Positions 1 to 7,566 of a stretch of 10,419 bases of DNA are shown piece after piece. Origin of the DNA: Bacteroidales bacterium. GTDB taxonomy: Bacteria; Bacteroidota; Bacteroidia; Bacteroidales; VadinHA17. Every line of letters starts with the position of its first letter. The first letter of the stretch is position 1. The stretch covers positions 1-10,419 of the forward strand of contig JAITVX010000058.1 of the NCBI GenBank assembly GCA_031285575.1, read 5' to 3'. The notes below the pieces were generated by a model. It saw only the letters and a list, made by a program, of their open reading frames with translations, had not been told where the DNA came from and ran no database searches. The position numbers were made by a program, and so were the translations under genes.

Positions 1-115
1 GTAGAAGTCCGGATAATATGTCATGCTCGCCGGAAGGATATTCATAATACTGTGAAAAGGTTTTTTCAGGGAAAAATATTCCAAGAAGCAAAAATATACA
101 TACTGTCTGTTTCAT
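1..115 (-). CDS. Secreted or envelope protein, N-terminal fragment (cut by window edge)
   Basis: Reading the minus strand from an ATG at 115 gives 38 open codons running off the left edge. The first residues are MKQTVCIFLLLGIFF, a basic start followed by a hydrophobic core, then PEKTFSQYYEYPSG. This is a classical signal peptide, and FSQ followed by an aromatic stretch is a common cleavage context in Bacteroidetes exported proteins. No cysteine follows the hydrophobic core, so it is not an obvious lipoprotein. Another ATG at 120 is followed at once by a stop and was not used. A promoter-like pair lies just upstream (133-164). The mature protein is outside the window, so no function can be given. 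Confidence 0.6.
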   Translation of the reverse strand, partial: MKQTVCIFLLLGIFFPEKTFSQYYEYPSGEHDILSGLL

Positions 116-132
116 TACATTGTTATTTGATG

Positions 133-164
133 CGAAGGTACATGTAATTTACCTTCACCGGCAA
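133..164 (-). promoter_or_regulatory. Bacteroidetes-type promoter for the leftward exported-protein gene
   Basis: On the minus strand TTG (164-162) is followed after 21 nt by TACCTTCG (140-133), one mismatch from the Bacteroidetes -7 consensus TAnnTTTG. It lies about 18 nt upstream of the ATG at 115, implying a short untranslated leader. Confidence 0.45.
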
Positions 165-223
165 GCGTTGGCATCAAAATTATTAATCATATAATATTCA
201 ACAACTGAATTATGGATGCATGA

Positions 224-255
224 TTGATGTAAACAGAGATAAAGTTATACCTTTG
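224..255 (+). promoter_or_regulatory. Bacteroidetes-type promoter upstream of the small ORF and peptidase gene
   Basis: TTG at 224-226 is followed after 21 nt by TACCTTTG at 248-255, an exact match to TAnnTTTG with normal spacing. It is the only good promoter found before the peptidase gene, so the 48-residue ORF at 280 and the peptidase at 440 may share this transcript. Confidence 0.6.
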
Positions 256-279
256 CGAAGAAAATAAATAAGAAAGCTT

Positions 280-426
280 ATGGAAGCAACAGTATCACCA
301 ACGCCGTTAAATGAAGTACAGCAATTCGTATTGCATACATTTGCCATAGCAAAAAGCGACCGGAAAAAAGAAGAAATCACATCGTTATACCTTGATTACA
401 TCCAAGAAAAAAATGGATGCAGATAA
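280..426 (+). CDS. Small 48-residue protein, possibly a truncated antitoxin-like ORF
   Basis: ATG at 280 opens a 48-residue frame ending in TAA at 424-426. It follows a consensus promoter by about 25 nt and has a purine-rich AGAAAG a few bases before the start. The protein has two probable helices: roughly residues 10-25 (LNEVQQFVLHTFAIAK) and 30-43 (KKEEITSLYLDYIQ). From memory this resembles the N-terminal half of small Bacteroidetes antitoxin-like proteins of about 65-80 residues, which go on with a charged helix and a tryptophan. Here the protein stops early, just after a run of seven A (407-413). Reading one base fewer gives another short tail ending in TGA, so repairing the slip would not restore the full family length. 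It may be a leader ORF, a small functional protein or a decayed gene. No partner toxin is visible. Confidence 0.45.
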   Translation: MEATVSPTPLNEVQQFVLHTFAIAKSDRKKEEITSLYLDYIQEKNGCR

Positions 427-439
427 AAACTGTTGAAAA

Positions 440-2602
440 ATGAAATACCGATTTTTACTTGCAGGCGCAGTTCTCACGCTTGCCATGCAAACAGGCCTGC
501 GTGCCGACGAGGGCATGTGGATACCGCTGCTTATAGAAAAGTATAACATAAAACTGATGCAGGAAAAGGGCTTCAAGCTTACGGCCGAAGATATTTACAG
601 CGTCAACAAAGCGTGCATGAAAGATGCCGTTGTTCATTTTGGCGGCGGCTGCACGGGCGAGGTTATATCGTCCGACGGGCTCATAATAACCAACCACCAC
701 TGCGGATACAGCCAGATTCAGCAGCACTCGTCGCTCGAACACGACTACCTTACCGACGGCTTCTGGGCAATGTCGGCCGCCGAAGAACTTCCCAACCCGG
801 GGCTTACGGTTACCTTCCTTAAACGGATTGAAGACGTTACCCAAAAGGTTCTTGAAGGCATTACCGGCAACACCGGCGAAAACGAACGCAATGCAAAGAT
901 AAGCTCCAACATCGACGCCATTGTCCGCGAAGCCGTCAGGGGCACAGGATATGCAGCTGCCGTAAGGCCTTTCTACATGGGCAACCAGTATTTTCTTATT
1001 GTCAACGAAATATTCAGAGACGTAAGGCTGGTTGGCGCCCCCCCGTCGGCAATAGGCAAGTTCGGAGGCGAAACCGACAACTGGATGTGGCCCCGCCATA
1101 CGGGCGACTTTTCGCTGTTCCGCATCTATGCCGGCCAGGACAACCGTCCGGCAGAATATTCGGCAGGCAATACGCCCTACAAACCCGCATGGTTCTTCCC
1201 CATATCGCTGCGCGGAATAAAGGAAGGCGACTTTACAATGGTGTTCGGATATCCGGGCGTAACATACCAGTACGTACCCTCTTTCCACATCGACATGCTC
1301 AGAAACTATCTGAACCCGAAAATGATTGAGATACGGACAAAAAAAATAGAGATAATGGACGAGGCAATGAACAGCAACCCTCTTGTGCGGATTCAGTATG
1401 CAGCAAAAAAATCGGGGCTTGCAAATTCGTGGAAACGGTGGACAGGCGAAAACATCGGGCTCGACAGAATGAAAACAATAGATAAAAAGCAGCAGTATGA
1501 AGAAAAACTGGCCGAATGGATTAATGCCGACAGCGAAAGAACCGGAGAGTATGGAACAATATTTCAGCGCTACGCCAAACTGTATGAAAGCCTGAGAGAA
1601 TACATAGTGATAAACAACTGCACAAACGAGATATTCAGGGGCGCGGATGCCCTGACCCTTGCGGCAGCCATGCAGCAGTTTGCCGAAATGATTATTAACA
1701 GAGAAGACCCCGTGCAAATTGAGCAGGTAAGACAGTACATGCTCAACGGCTCAACGGAATTTTATAAAAACTACAACTCCGGCATCGATAAAAAACTGTT
1801 TGCCGCAGTAATGACCCTGTATGGCGAAAGCATAGAACCCAAATGGCAGATTCCCGAATACGTACAGATTAAAAACTCGTGCAGGGGCAACTTCGAAGCA
1901 CTTGCCGACCGTGTTTTCTCCAAATCGGTCTATACCGACGAAGCACGCTTTAAAGCCTTTCTCGGTAAGTTCAACGAATCGCATATTTCAAAGCTTGAAA
2001 AAGACCCATTATATCTTCTTGCATCCGCCGCCGCCGATTATTTAGACACTAAAGTAACGCCCGAACTCGACCGGCTGTTTAGCGAGCAGCAAAAACTGAA
2101 CACAACATACATGTCCCTGCAGATGAAATACGAAACCGGCAGGCTGTTTTATCCCGATGCAAACTCAACAATACGGGTTGCCTACGGCGCGGTTAAAGGC
2201 TATTTCTCGAAAGACGCGGTTTACTATACCCACCTCACCACCCTTAAGGGTATTATGGAAAAAGACAATCCCGCAGTTTACGACTACGACGTACCCGACA
2301 GGCTGAAAGAACTGTACCGTCTGAAAGATTATGGACGATACGCCCACGACGGTGAAATACCGGTATGTTTCATAGCCAGCAACCACACAACAGGCGGCAA
2401 CTCCGGCAGTCCGGTCATCAACGCCGACGGACATCTGATAGGCGTCAACTTCGACAGAGCCTGGGAAGGAGTAGCCAGCGACATGGCCTTCAACCCCGAA
2501 CAGAGCCGCAACATAAGCCTCGACATACGGTATGCGCTTTTTATAATCGACAAGTTTGCCGGCGCCGGCTACCTCATGAACACAATGAAGATAGTTGAAT
2601 AG
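440..2602 (+). CDS. dpp11: S46 family dipeptidyl-peptidase, DPP11 type (Asp/Glu-specific)
   Basis: A 720-residue serine peptidase that removes N-terminal dipeptides from peptides in the periplasm or at the cell surface. Residues 1-22 form a signal peptide (basic start, hydrophobic core, LRA before DEGMW). The chymotrypsin-like triad is assigned by family comparison: His87 in TNHHCGY, Asp223 in WPRHTGDF and Ser655 in GGNSGSP. Asn214-Trp215 in TDNWMW match the residues known to hold the substrate N-terminus. The central part (about 280-580) is the helical domain inserted in this family. Residue 673, in NFDR, is Arg; in Porphyromonas DPP11 Arg673 gives Asp/Glu preference at P1, whereas DPP7 has Gly. 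The length matches the family. No clear Shine-Dalgarno precedes the ATG at 440, but this start gives the signal peptide. It probably feeds acidic dipeptides to amino-acid fermentation. Confidence 0.93.
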   Translation: MKYRFLLAGAVLTLAMQTGLRADEGMWIPLLIEKYNIKLMQEKGFKLTAEDIYSVNKACMKDAVVHFGGGCTGEVISSDGLIITNHHCGYSQIQQHSSLEHDYLTDGFWAMSAAEELPNPGLTVTFLKRIEDVTQKVLEGITGNTGENERNAKISSNIDAIVREAVRGTGYAAAVRPFYMGNQYFLIVNEIFRDVRLVGAPPSAIGKFGGETDNWMWPRHTGDFSLFRIYAGQDNRPAEYSAGNTPYKPAWFFPISLRGIKEGDFTMVFGYPGVTYQYVPSFHIDMLRNYLNPKMIEIRTKKIEIMDEAMNSNPLVRIQYAAKKSGLANSWKRWTGENIGLDRMKTIDKKQQYEEKLAEWINADSERTGEYGTIFQRYAKLYESLREYIVINNCTNEIFRGADALTLAAAMQQFAEMIINREDPVQIEQVRQYMLNGSTEFYKNYNSGIDKKLFAAVMTLYGESIEPKWQIPEYVQIKNSCRGNFEALADRVFSKSVYTDEARFKAFLGKFNESHISKLEKDPLYLLASAAADYLDTKVTPELDRLFSEQQKLNTTYMSLQMKYETGRLFYPDANSTIRVAYGAVKGYFSKDAVYYTHLTTLKGIMEKDNPAVYDYDVPDRLKELYRLKDYGRYAHDGEIPVCFIASNHTTGGNSGSPVINADGHLIGVNFDRAWEGVASDMAFNPEQSRNISLDIRYALFIIDKFAGAGYLMNTMKIVE

Positions 2603-2647
2603 GCGGCAGTATATGATATAAGCCGGTTTGCACAGTAATAATTACTT

Positions 2648-2676
2648 TTGCAGTAAGTGATAAATAGGTATATTTG
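2648..2676 (+). promoter_or_regulatory. Bacteroidetes-type promoter for the E2-E1 dehydrogenase operon
   Basis: TTTG ending at 2650 is followed after 18 nt by TATATTTG at 2669-2676, an exact TAnnTTTG match. It lies 37 nt before the E2 start, so the dehydrogenase genes probably form their own unit, separate from the peptidase. A second -7-like match, TACTTTTG at 2643-2650, lacks a well-spaced upstream TTG. Confidence 0.55.
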
Positions 2677-2713
2677 ACAGTTTTTTAATGTTACTCAACA
2701 CACTTGTACAAAT

Positions 2714-3925
2714 ATGGCTGTTCCCATAATAATGCCGCGGCAGGGACAATCGGTTGAATCCTGCATAATAACCAAATGGTTCAGGAATAAGGGCGATTCC
2801 GTAGCAAAAGGCGATATCCTGCTGTCGTACGAAACAGACAAGGCAGCGTTCGACATCGAGTCGCCATGCGACGGAACAATTCTTGAAGTCTGTTTCAGTG
2901 AAGGCGACGAAGTTCCTGTTCTGGCAAACATTGCAGTAATAGGGGCGGCAGGAGAAGACTTTTCGCCGCCGGCGGCTTCCGGTAAAACAGATAAGCCCGT
3001 GTTCGATAAAACAGGCAATACTGCCGAAACTGTAAAAAAACAGGAAGCCCAGGTGGTTCAAGTCAACGATATCGGCGAAAGAAAAATACGAATATCGCCA
3101 AGGGCAAAACGAATAGCTGTTGATAAAGGCATTAACTTCAGCCTTATTGCAGGCTCAGGCCCCAACGGAAGGATTGTTGCAGCCGACATGGAGAAAGCCA
3201 TTGCAACGCCGATTGTTTCTGCTGAAAAAACACAGGAAACGCATGAATATTCAGACCAGCCATTAAGCAACGTGCGTAAGCTGATAGCAAAATCGATGCA
3301 CGCTTCGCTGCAAAACTCGGCACAGCTTACCCACCACATGAGCGCCGACGTAAGGAAACTGCTCGACACACGCAGTAAAATTAAAAAAAGCGTTACAACA
3401 CAGGATATAACACTGAACGACATGATATGCTGGTGCGTTATAAGAGCACTGGAAGAATTTCCGGAAGCAAACAGCCATTTCCTGAACGATAAAATAAGAA
3501 CCTTCAATAAAGTGCATCTCGGCATTGCTGTCGATACGCCTCGCGGACTTATGGTTCCCGTCGTTAAAAACGCAAGCGGCATGGACATTGCCGAACTGTC
3601 GAAAGAACTGAAACATATAGCCGAATCGTGCCGCAGGGGAAACATCGACCCTGAACTTATAAAAAGCGAAGCAGCATCGTTTACAGTCTCAAACCTCGGA
3701 AACTACGGAGTTGAAATGTTTACGCCGGTAATAAATCTTCCACAGGTTGCAATCCTGGGCGTATGCTCCGTTGTAAACCGGCCTGCTGTTATTGATTCGA
3801 ACATCTTAGCATTTATACCCTGTATGGGGCTTTCCCTTACATACGACCACAGGGCAATAGACGGTGGCCCGGCCACATTATTCCTTAAAGAGATAAAAAA
3901 ACAGATTGAGGAATTTAAATTCTAA
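2714..3925 (+). CDS. 2-oxo acid dehydrogenase complex E2 (dihydrolipoamide acyltransferase)
   Basis: A 403-residue E2 that takes the acyl group from E1 on a swinging lipoyl arm and passes it to CoA. Three domains are visible. Residues 1-80 form one lipoyl domain with the lipoylation site Lys43 in ETDKAAF. Residues about 125-163 form the peripheral subunit-binding domain (RISPRAKRIAVDKG and SGPNGRIVAADM), which docks E1 or E3. Residues about 180-403 form the acyltransferase core ending in DHRAIDGG, with catalytic His379 and Asp383. The linker at about 83-123 is charged and flexible. A single lipoyl domain is usual for bacterial pyruvate, acetoin or branched-chain E2s, so the substrate cannot be fixed. 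The fused E1 gene follows after 21 nt, making an operon in the order E2-E1. No E3 gene is present. Confidence 0.92.
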   Translation: MAVPIIMPRQGQSVESCIITKWFRNKGDSVAKGDILLSYETDKAAFDIESPCDGTILEVCFSEGDEVPVLANIAVIGAAGEDFSPPAASGKTDKPVFDKTGNTAETVKKQEAQVVQVNDIGERKIRISPRAKRIAVDKGINFSLIAGSGPNGRIVAADMEKAIATPIVSAEKTQETHEYSDQPLSNVRKLIAKSMHASLQNSAQLTHHMSADVRKLLDTRSKIKKSVTTQDITLNDMICWCVIRALEEFPEANSHFLNDKIRTFNKVHLGIAVDTPRGLMVPVVKNASGMDIAELSKELKHIAESCRRGNIDPELIKSEAASFTVSNLGNYGVEMFTPVINLPQVAILGVCSVVNRPAVIDSNILAFIPCMGLSLTYDHRAIDGGPATLFLKEIKKQIEEFKF

Positions 3926-3946
3926 TCAAAGACAAAGAACCATACA

Positions 3947-6415
3947 ATGCCAAAAAATCAAAATATAGATCCCCAAACAGTCCGCAAGCCGGGATACATA
4001 GAGTTTAACAGGATACCCGTTAATCAATACCGGAAAACGATAGAAGACGAAAAAGCAACATTCACTCCCGATGATTTTATCCGTATTTATCACGATATGG
4101 TTGTTATCCGCGAGTTTGAAACAATGCTTAACCTGATAAAAACCACAAACGAGTACAGCGGAATAACGTACAATCATCCCGGGCCGGCGCACCTCTCGAT
4201 AGGGCAGGAAGCATCGGCCGTAGGAATGGCCTACAACCTTGATGTTGACGATTATATTTTCGGCTCGCACAGAAGCCACGGCGAAATACTTGCCAAAGGA
4301 CTGTCGGCAATACACCGCCTCGACGACAACACGCTTTACGACATCATGAAAAATTACTTCGGCGGGGCAGCCCTCAAAGTAGTAGAACATGGGTTCAGCG
4401 GCTCTATAAAGGAACTTGCAAAACGATTCCTGCTATACGGAGCCCTTGCCGAGATATTCGCCCGCGCCAATGGATTCAACAAGGGGCTCGGCGGGTCGAT
4501 GCACGCATTTTTCACACCGTTCGGCATATATCCCAACAATGCAATAGTAGGCGGCTCGGCCGATATATCCACAGGAGCTGCACTGTACAAGAAAATCAAC
4601 AGAAAGCCGGGAATAATAGTGTGCAACATAGGCGACGCATCAATGGGATGCGGGCCTGTATGGGAAGCTATCTGCTTTGCGTCGATGGACCAGTATAAAA
4701 CACTGTGGCCCGAAGAATACAGGGGCGGGCTGCCGATAATTTTCAACTTCATGAACAATCTGTATGGCATGGGCGGCCAGACAATGGGCGAAACCATGGG
4801 CTACGGCTCTCTTGCCAGGGTGGGGGCAGGCATTAACCCCGAACAGATGCACGCCGAACGTATTGACGGATACAACCCGCTGGCCGTGATAGACGCCTTT
4901 GCAAGAAAAAAACAGATACTGCTCAACAGCAATGGCCCCGCACTCCTCGACACGCTGACATACAGAATAAGCGGGCATTCGCCATCCGATGCATCGTCGT
5001 ACCGGTCGAAAGAAGAAATAGAAGCATGGCAGCGCGAAGACTCTGTCATTTCATACGGCAATGAGCTGGTTGCGGCGGCTGTTGCCTCACAAAGCAAACT
5101 CGACGACATAACACACAGCATTAAAGACCTCCTTGGCCTCATACTTGGCCTGGCTATCGACGATACCGTTTCACCCAGACTAAACCTTGCCACCGACCCC
5201 GACTGTATTGGCAAAATGATGTTTTCAAACGAATCAATCGACAGAATGGATGACCGAAAGCCGGAAACCCTTATGCCGATGGACGATAATCCAAGGGTTA
5301 AATCTCTTAAAAACAAGGAGCGTTTCTGGAAAGACAGCGAAGGGAAACCCGTTTCAAAGGCCAGGCAGTTCCAGCTGCGCGACGGTATATTTGAAGCGGT
5401 AATAGACCGGTTTTACAAAGACCCTGCACTTGCCGCATGGGGCGAAGAAAACCGCGACTGGGGAGGTGCATTTGCAGTTTACCGCGGCCTTACCGAAGCC
5501 CTGCCATACCAGAGGCTGTTCAACTCGCCCATTTCGGAAGGTGCCATTGCCGGAACAGCAATAGGATATGGAATGTGCGGCGGAAGGGTTATTGCCGAAA
5601 TAATGTATTGCGACTTTCTCGGAAGATCGGGCGACGAAGTATTTAACCAGCTGCCCAAATGGCAGGCAATGAGCGGCAATATTATAAAAATGCCGGTAAC
5701 ACTCAGGGTATCCGTAGGTTCAAAATACGGGGCGCAGCACTCGCAGGACTGGACTGCCCTTACCGCCCATATACCCGGCCTTAAAGTAGTGTTCCCAGCC
5801 ACTCCATACGATGCCAAAGGGCTTATGAACTCTGCTCTGCAGGGTTCCGACCCTGTTATATTCTTTGAAAGCCAGCGGATATACGATATCGGTGAAATGT
5901 TTCACGAAGGAGGCGTGCCCGAAGGCTACTACGAAATACCGATAGGCGAGCCCGATATAAAAAGGCATGGCTCGCACATAACCATACTTACGGCAGGCTC
6001 GGCTTTATACACGGCCATGAAGGCCTCCGATATACTGCACGACAATTACGGCCTGAGCGCTGAAATTATTGACGCAAGGTCGCTTGTGCCGTTCAACTAC
6101 GAACCGGTTATTGAATCGGTTAAAAAGACCGGTAAGATAGTTCTTGTAAGCGATGCATCGTCGAGAGGCTCGTTTCTGAAAGAGATGTCGCAGGTTATTA
6201 CCGAACTGGCTTTCGACTGGCTCGACGCGCCGCCGGTTGTTGTCGGCTCGCGCAACTGGATTACGCCCGCATTTGAAATGGAAGAATACTTTTTTCCGCA
6301 GCCTTCGTGGATAATTGACGCAATACATGAAAAAATAATGCCCCTTGAAGGGTACAGCGTAAATGCGGAAAGTTTTTACAGCAAGACCATACGCCTGAAC
6401 AAAGAAGGTATCTGA
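3947..6415 (+). CDS. 2-oxo acid dehydrogenase E1, fused alpha and beta subunits
   Basis: An 822-residue thiamine-diphosphate enzyme that decarboxylates a 2-oxo acid and reductively acylates the E2 lipoyl arm. The alpha part (about 40-420) has the active-site regions FGSHRSHGE and GLGGSMHAFF, NAIVGGSADISTGAA, and the cofactor/metal motif starting GDAS at 229-232 and ending in Asn270-Asn271. The beta part (about 465-800) has ISEGAIAG with the conserved Glu531, AEIMYCDFLGRSGDEVFNQ, GAQHSQ with His598, and PATPYDAKGL. Alpha and beta are usually separate genes, or a fusion of about 650-700 residues; this one is clearly longer. Extra segments occur at about 125-170, inside the cofactor motif (about 250-262) and in the alpha-beta linker (about 395-460). 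No key residue is plainly lost, so it is probably active. The substrate (pyruvate, acetoin or branched-chain acids) is not decidable. It lies 21 nt after E2. Confidence 0.9.
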   Translation: MPKNQNIDPQTVRKPGYIEFNRIPVNQYRKTIEDEKATFTPDDFIRIYHDMVVIREFETMLNLIKTTNEYSGITYNHPGPAHLSIGQEASAVGMAYNLDVDDYIFGSHRSHGEILAKGLSAIHRLDDNTLYDIMKNYFGGAALKVVEHGFSGSIKELAKRFLLYGALAEIFARANGFNKGLGGSMHAFFTPFGIYPNNAIVGGSADISTGAALYKKINRKPGIIVCNIGDASMGCGPVWEAICFASMDQYKTLWPEEYRGGLPIIFNFMNNLYGMGGQTMGETMGYGSLARVGAGINPEQMHAERIDGYNPLAVIDAFARKKQILLNSNGPALLDTLTYRISGHSPSDASSYRSKEEIEAWQREDSVISYGNELVAAAVASQSKLDDITHSIKDLLGLILGLAIDDTVSPRLNLATDPDCIGKMMFSNESIDRMDDRKPETLMPMDDNPRVKSLKNKERFWKDSEGKPVSKARQFQLRDGIFEAVIDRFYKDPALAAWGEENRDWGGAFAVYRGLTEALPYQRLFNSPISEGAIAGTAIGYGMCGGRVIAEIMYCDFLGRSGDEVFNQLPKWQAMSGNIIKMPVTLRVSVGSKYGAQHSQDWTALTAHIPGLKVVFPATPYDAKGLMNSALQGSDPVIFFESQRIYDIGEMFHEGGVPEGYYEIPIGEPDIKRHGSHITILTAGSALYTAMKASDILHDNYGLSAEIIDARSLVPFNYEPVIESVKKTGKIVLVSDASSRGSFLKEMSQVITELAFDWLDAPPVVVGSRNWITPAFEMEEYFFPQPSWIIDAIHEKIMPLEGYSVNAESFYSKTIRLNKEGI

Positions 6416-6472
6416 CAACGTGAAGCAAACAAATCTGTACTAATAACGGAAAAGCCTGCTCTGGCGAAAATA

Positions 6473-6486
6473 ATTACGGCCGTAAT
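6473..6486. repeat. Perfect 14-bp palindrome after the E1 gene
   Basis: ATTACGGCCGTAAT is a perfect inverted repeat with no loop, 58 nt after the E1 stop and immediately before the palindromic repeat cluster. It has no following T tract, so it is not a normal intrinsic terminator. It may be the edge of the repeat cluster or a binding site. Confidence 0.5.
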
Positions 6487-6490
6487 GCGG

Positions 6491-6697
6491 GAAGCAACCC
6501 ATAACATAACCTGGATTGCTTCGCCGTTCCGCCGCGCAATGACGAACACTCTTTTCCGTCATTGCGAACGCAGTGAAGCAATCCAGAACACAACATGGAT
6601 TGGCTTCGCCGAGCTCGTAAACTCGGTTGCTTCAGGCTCTGCCTTCGCAATGACGATGCTGAATACTGCGTTTGAAATAACATACTGCATATTACCC
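6491..6697. repeat. Palindromic repeat cluster, copy 1 (GAAGCAATCC / CGTCATTGCG arms)
   Basis: Two short arms occur in alternating orientation: GAAGCAATCC (6491-6500 with one change, 6575-6584; reversed at 6513-6522) and CGTCATTGCG (6557-6566; reversed at 6535-6544 and 6646-6655). They can pair as nested hairpins, for example 6513-6584 and 6557-6655. A small extra hairpin, CCGAG/CTCGG, sits inside at about 6609-6625. The right part, 6596-6697, is repeated at 7741-7842 with 5 differences in 102 positions. The element resembles widespread bacterial intergenic palindromes (REP- or MITE-like). The ORF that crosses it (6485-6796) is almost certainly not a gene, since it is made of repeat. Confidence 0.85.
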
Positions 6698-6744
6698 GAA
6701 AAGGTCTATTGTAAAGTTTCATACAGAATATCAAAACCTTTTAA

Positions 6745-6752
6745 TATATTTG
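6745..6752 (+). promoter_or_regulatory. Possible -7 element for the DUF4469 gene
   Basis: TATATTTG matches the Bacteroidetes -7 consensus TAnnTTTG and lies 55 nt before the ATG at 6808. No TTG is found 17-23 nt upstream (the nearest is 33 nt away), so this is a half match only. Confidence 0.35.
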
Positions 6753-6793
6753 CTTCGTTTCATATCGGAACATCTGCAGTTTTTACTAATTCT

Positions 6794-6803
6794 TAACCGG
6801 TTA
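6794..6803. promoter_or_regulatory. Small palindrome TAACCGGTTA before the DUF4469 start
   Basis: A perfect 10-bp palindrome ends 4 nt before the ATG at 6808, in the probable leader. It could be a protein binding site or chance; nothing else supports a role. Confidence 0.25.
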
Positions 6804-6807
6804 TAAC

Positions 6808-7545
6808 ATGTCAAACTATCACAAAATTAAAGCGCACCTGTACAACAACGCGCTTACCGAAAACCCCAACGATTTCATGGCAAAGGTAAATTCCGAACGC
6901 ACGCTCGGCATAGCCGACCTCTGCGCATCGGCAGTTGCGCGTGGCGGAGCCGACATGCCGGCCCTGGCAATAGAACATGCCTCGCGCCTGCTGTTCAGGG
7001 AAATGGCGTATAACCTGTGCGACGGTTTTTCGTTCAATGCCGACGGATGGTTCTCGGCGTCGCCCCGCATTCGCGGCGTATTCGACAGCCCCACCGAACA
7101 GTTCGACCCTGCGAAGCACACCCTCTTGTTCGATTTCCACCAGGGAGCGCTTCTGCGCAGGGAACTCGAACAGGTAGAAGTAGAGATAATGGGCGTGGCC
7201 GACACATTGCTGTTCGTAGCGCAGGTAACAGACGTAAAGACCGGCAGCGTGAACGACCTGCTTACACCCGGCCGCAACCTCCGCATAACCGGAAGCAGGC
7301 TGAAGGTGGCGGGCGACAACCCGTCGTGCGGCGTATATTTCGCACGCCAGAACACACAGGAGCATATTCGTGTTGACAACAGCGACATGGTTGTCAACAA
7401 CCCCTCCGAACTGCTTATTGTGATACCCGAACTGCCGGCCGGCGCATACAACGTCAGCATAATTACGCAGTATGGCGGGCACAGCAAAAACATGCTCAGG
7501 GAGCCGCGCAATTTCCTTTTCGACAAGATACTCACGGTGCGGTAA
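6808..7545 (+). CDS. HU-like DNA-binding domain plus DUF4469 protein
   Basis: A 245-residue cytoplasmic-looking protein without signal peptide or membrane segment. Residues 1-125 match the HU-related N-terminal domain common in Bacteroidetes: KIKAHLYNNALTENPNDFMAKV, then a helical stretch, then FSFNADGWFSASPRIRGVFDS and FDPAKHTLLFDF. Residues about 140-245 match the Ig-like DUF4469 domain: TGSVNDLLTPGRNLRITGSRLKV, GVYFARQN, LLIVIPELPAGAYNVSIITQY and a final LTVR strand. Both are recognised from memory of these families; no biochemical role is established. The length is normal and the frame intact. Two direct copies of a palindromic repeat bracket the gene (6491-6697 and 7685-7842), and its third positions look richer in G+C than those of the small flanking ORFs. 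Related Bacteroidetes genomes often carry many such proteins, and nucleoid or DNA binding is an inference from the HU-like fold. Confidence 0.8.
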   Translation: MSNYHKIKAHLYNNALTENPNDFMAKVNSERTLGIADLCASAVARGGADMPALAIEHASRLLFREMAYNLCDGFSFNADGWFSASPRIRGVFDSPTEQFDPAKHTLLFDFHQGALLRRELEQVEVEIMGVADTLLFVAQVTDVKTGSVNDLLTPGRNLRITGSRLKVAGDNPSCGVYFARQNTQEHIRVDNSDMVVNNPSELLIVIPELPAGAYNVSIITQYGGHSKNMLREPRNFLFDKILTVR

Positions 7546-7566
7546 ATTCCATGCACCGGAATCGCC

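Noticed and set aside
387..394. TACCTTGA as an internal promoter -7 for the peptidase
   Set aside because: It misses the TTTG core and has no TTG at the right distance upstream.
455..1717. Long open frame on the minus strand (420 codons) inside the peptidase gene
   Set aside because: It is fully antisense to a gene with clear catalytic motifs, and its translation has no recognisable domain; it reflects the codon bias of the real frame.
6485..6796. 103-codon plus-strand ORF between E1 and DUF4469
   Set aside because: Nearly two thirds of it is palindromic repeat sequence (HCERSEAIQ-type translation), with no promoter or family match.
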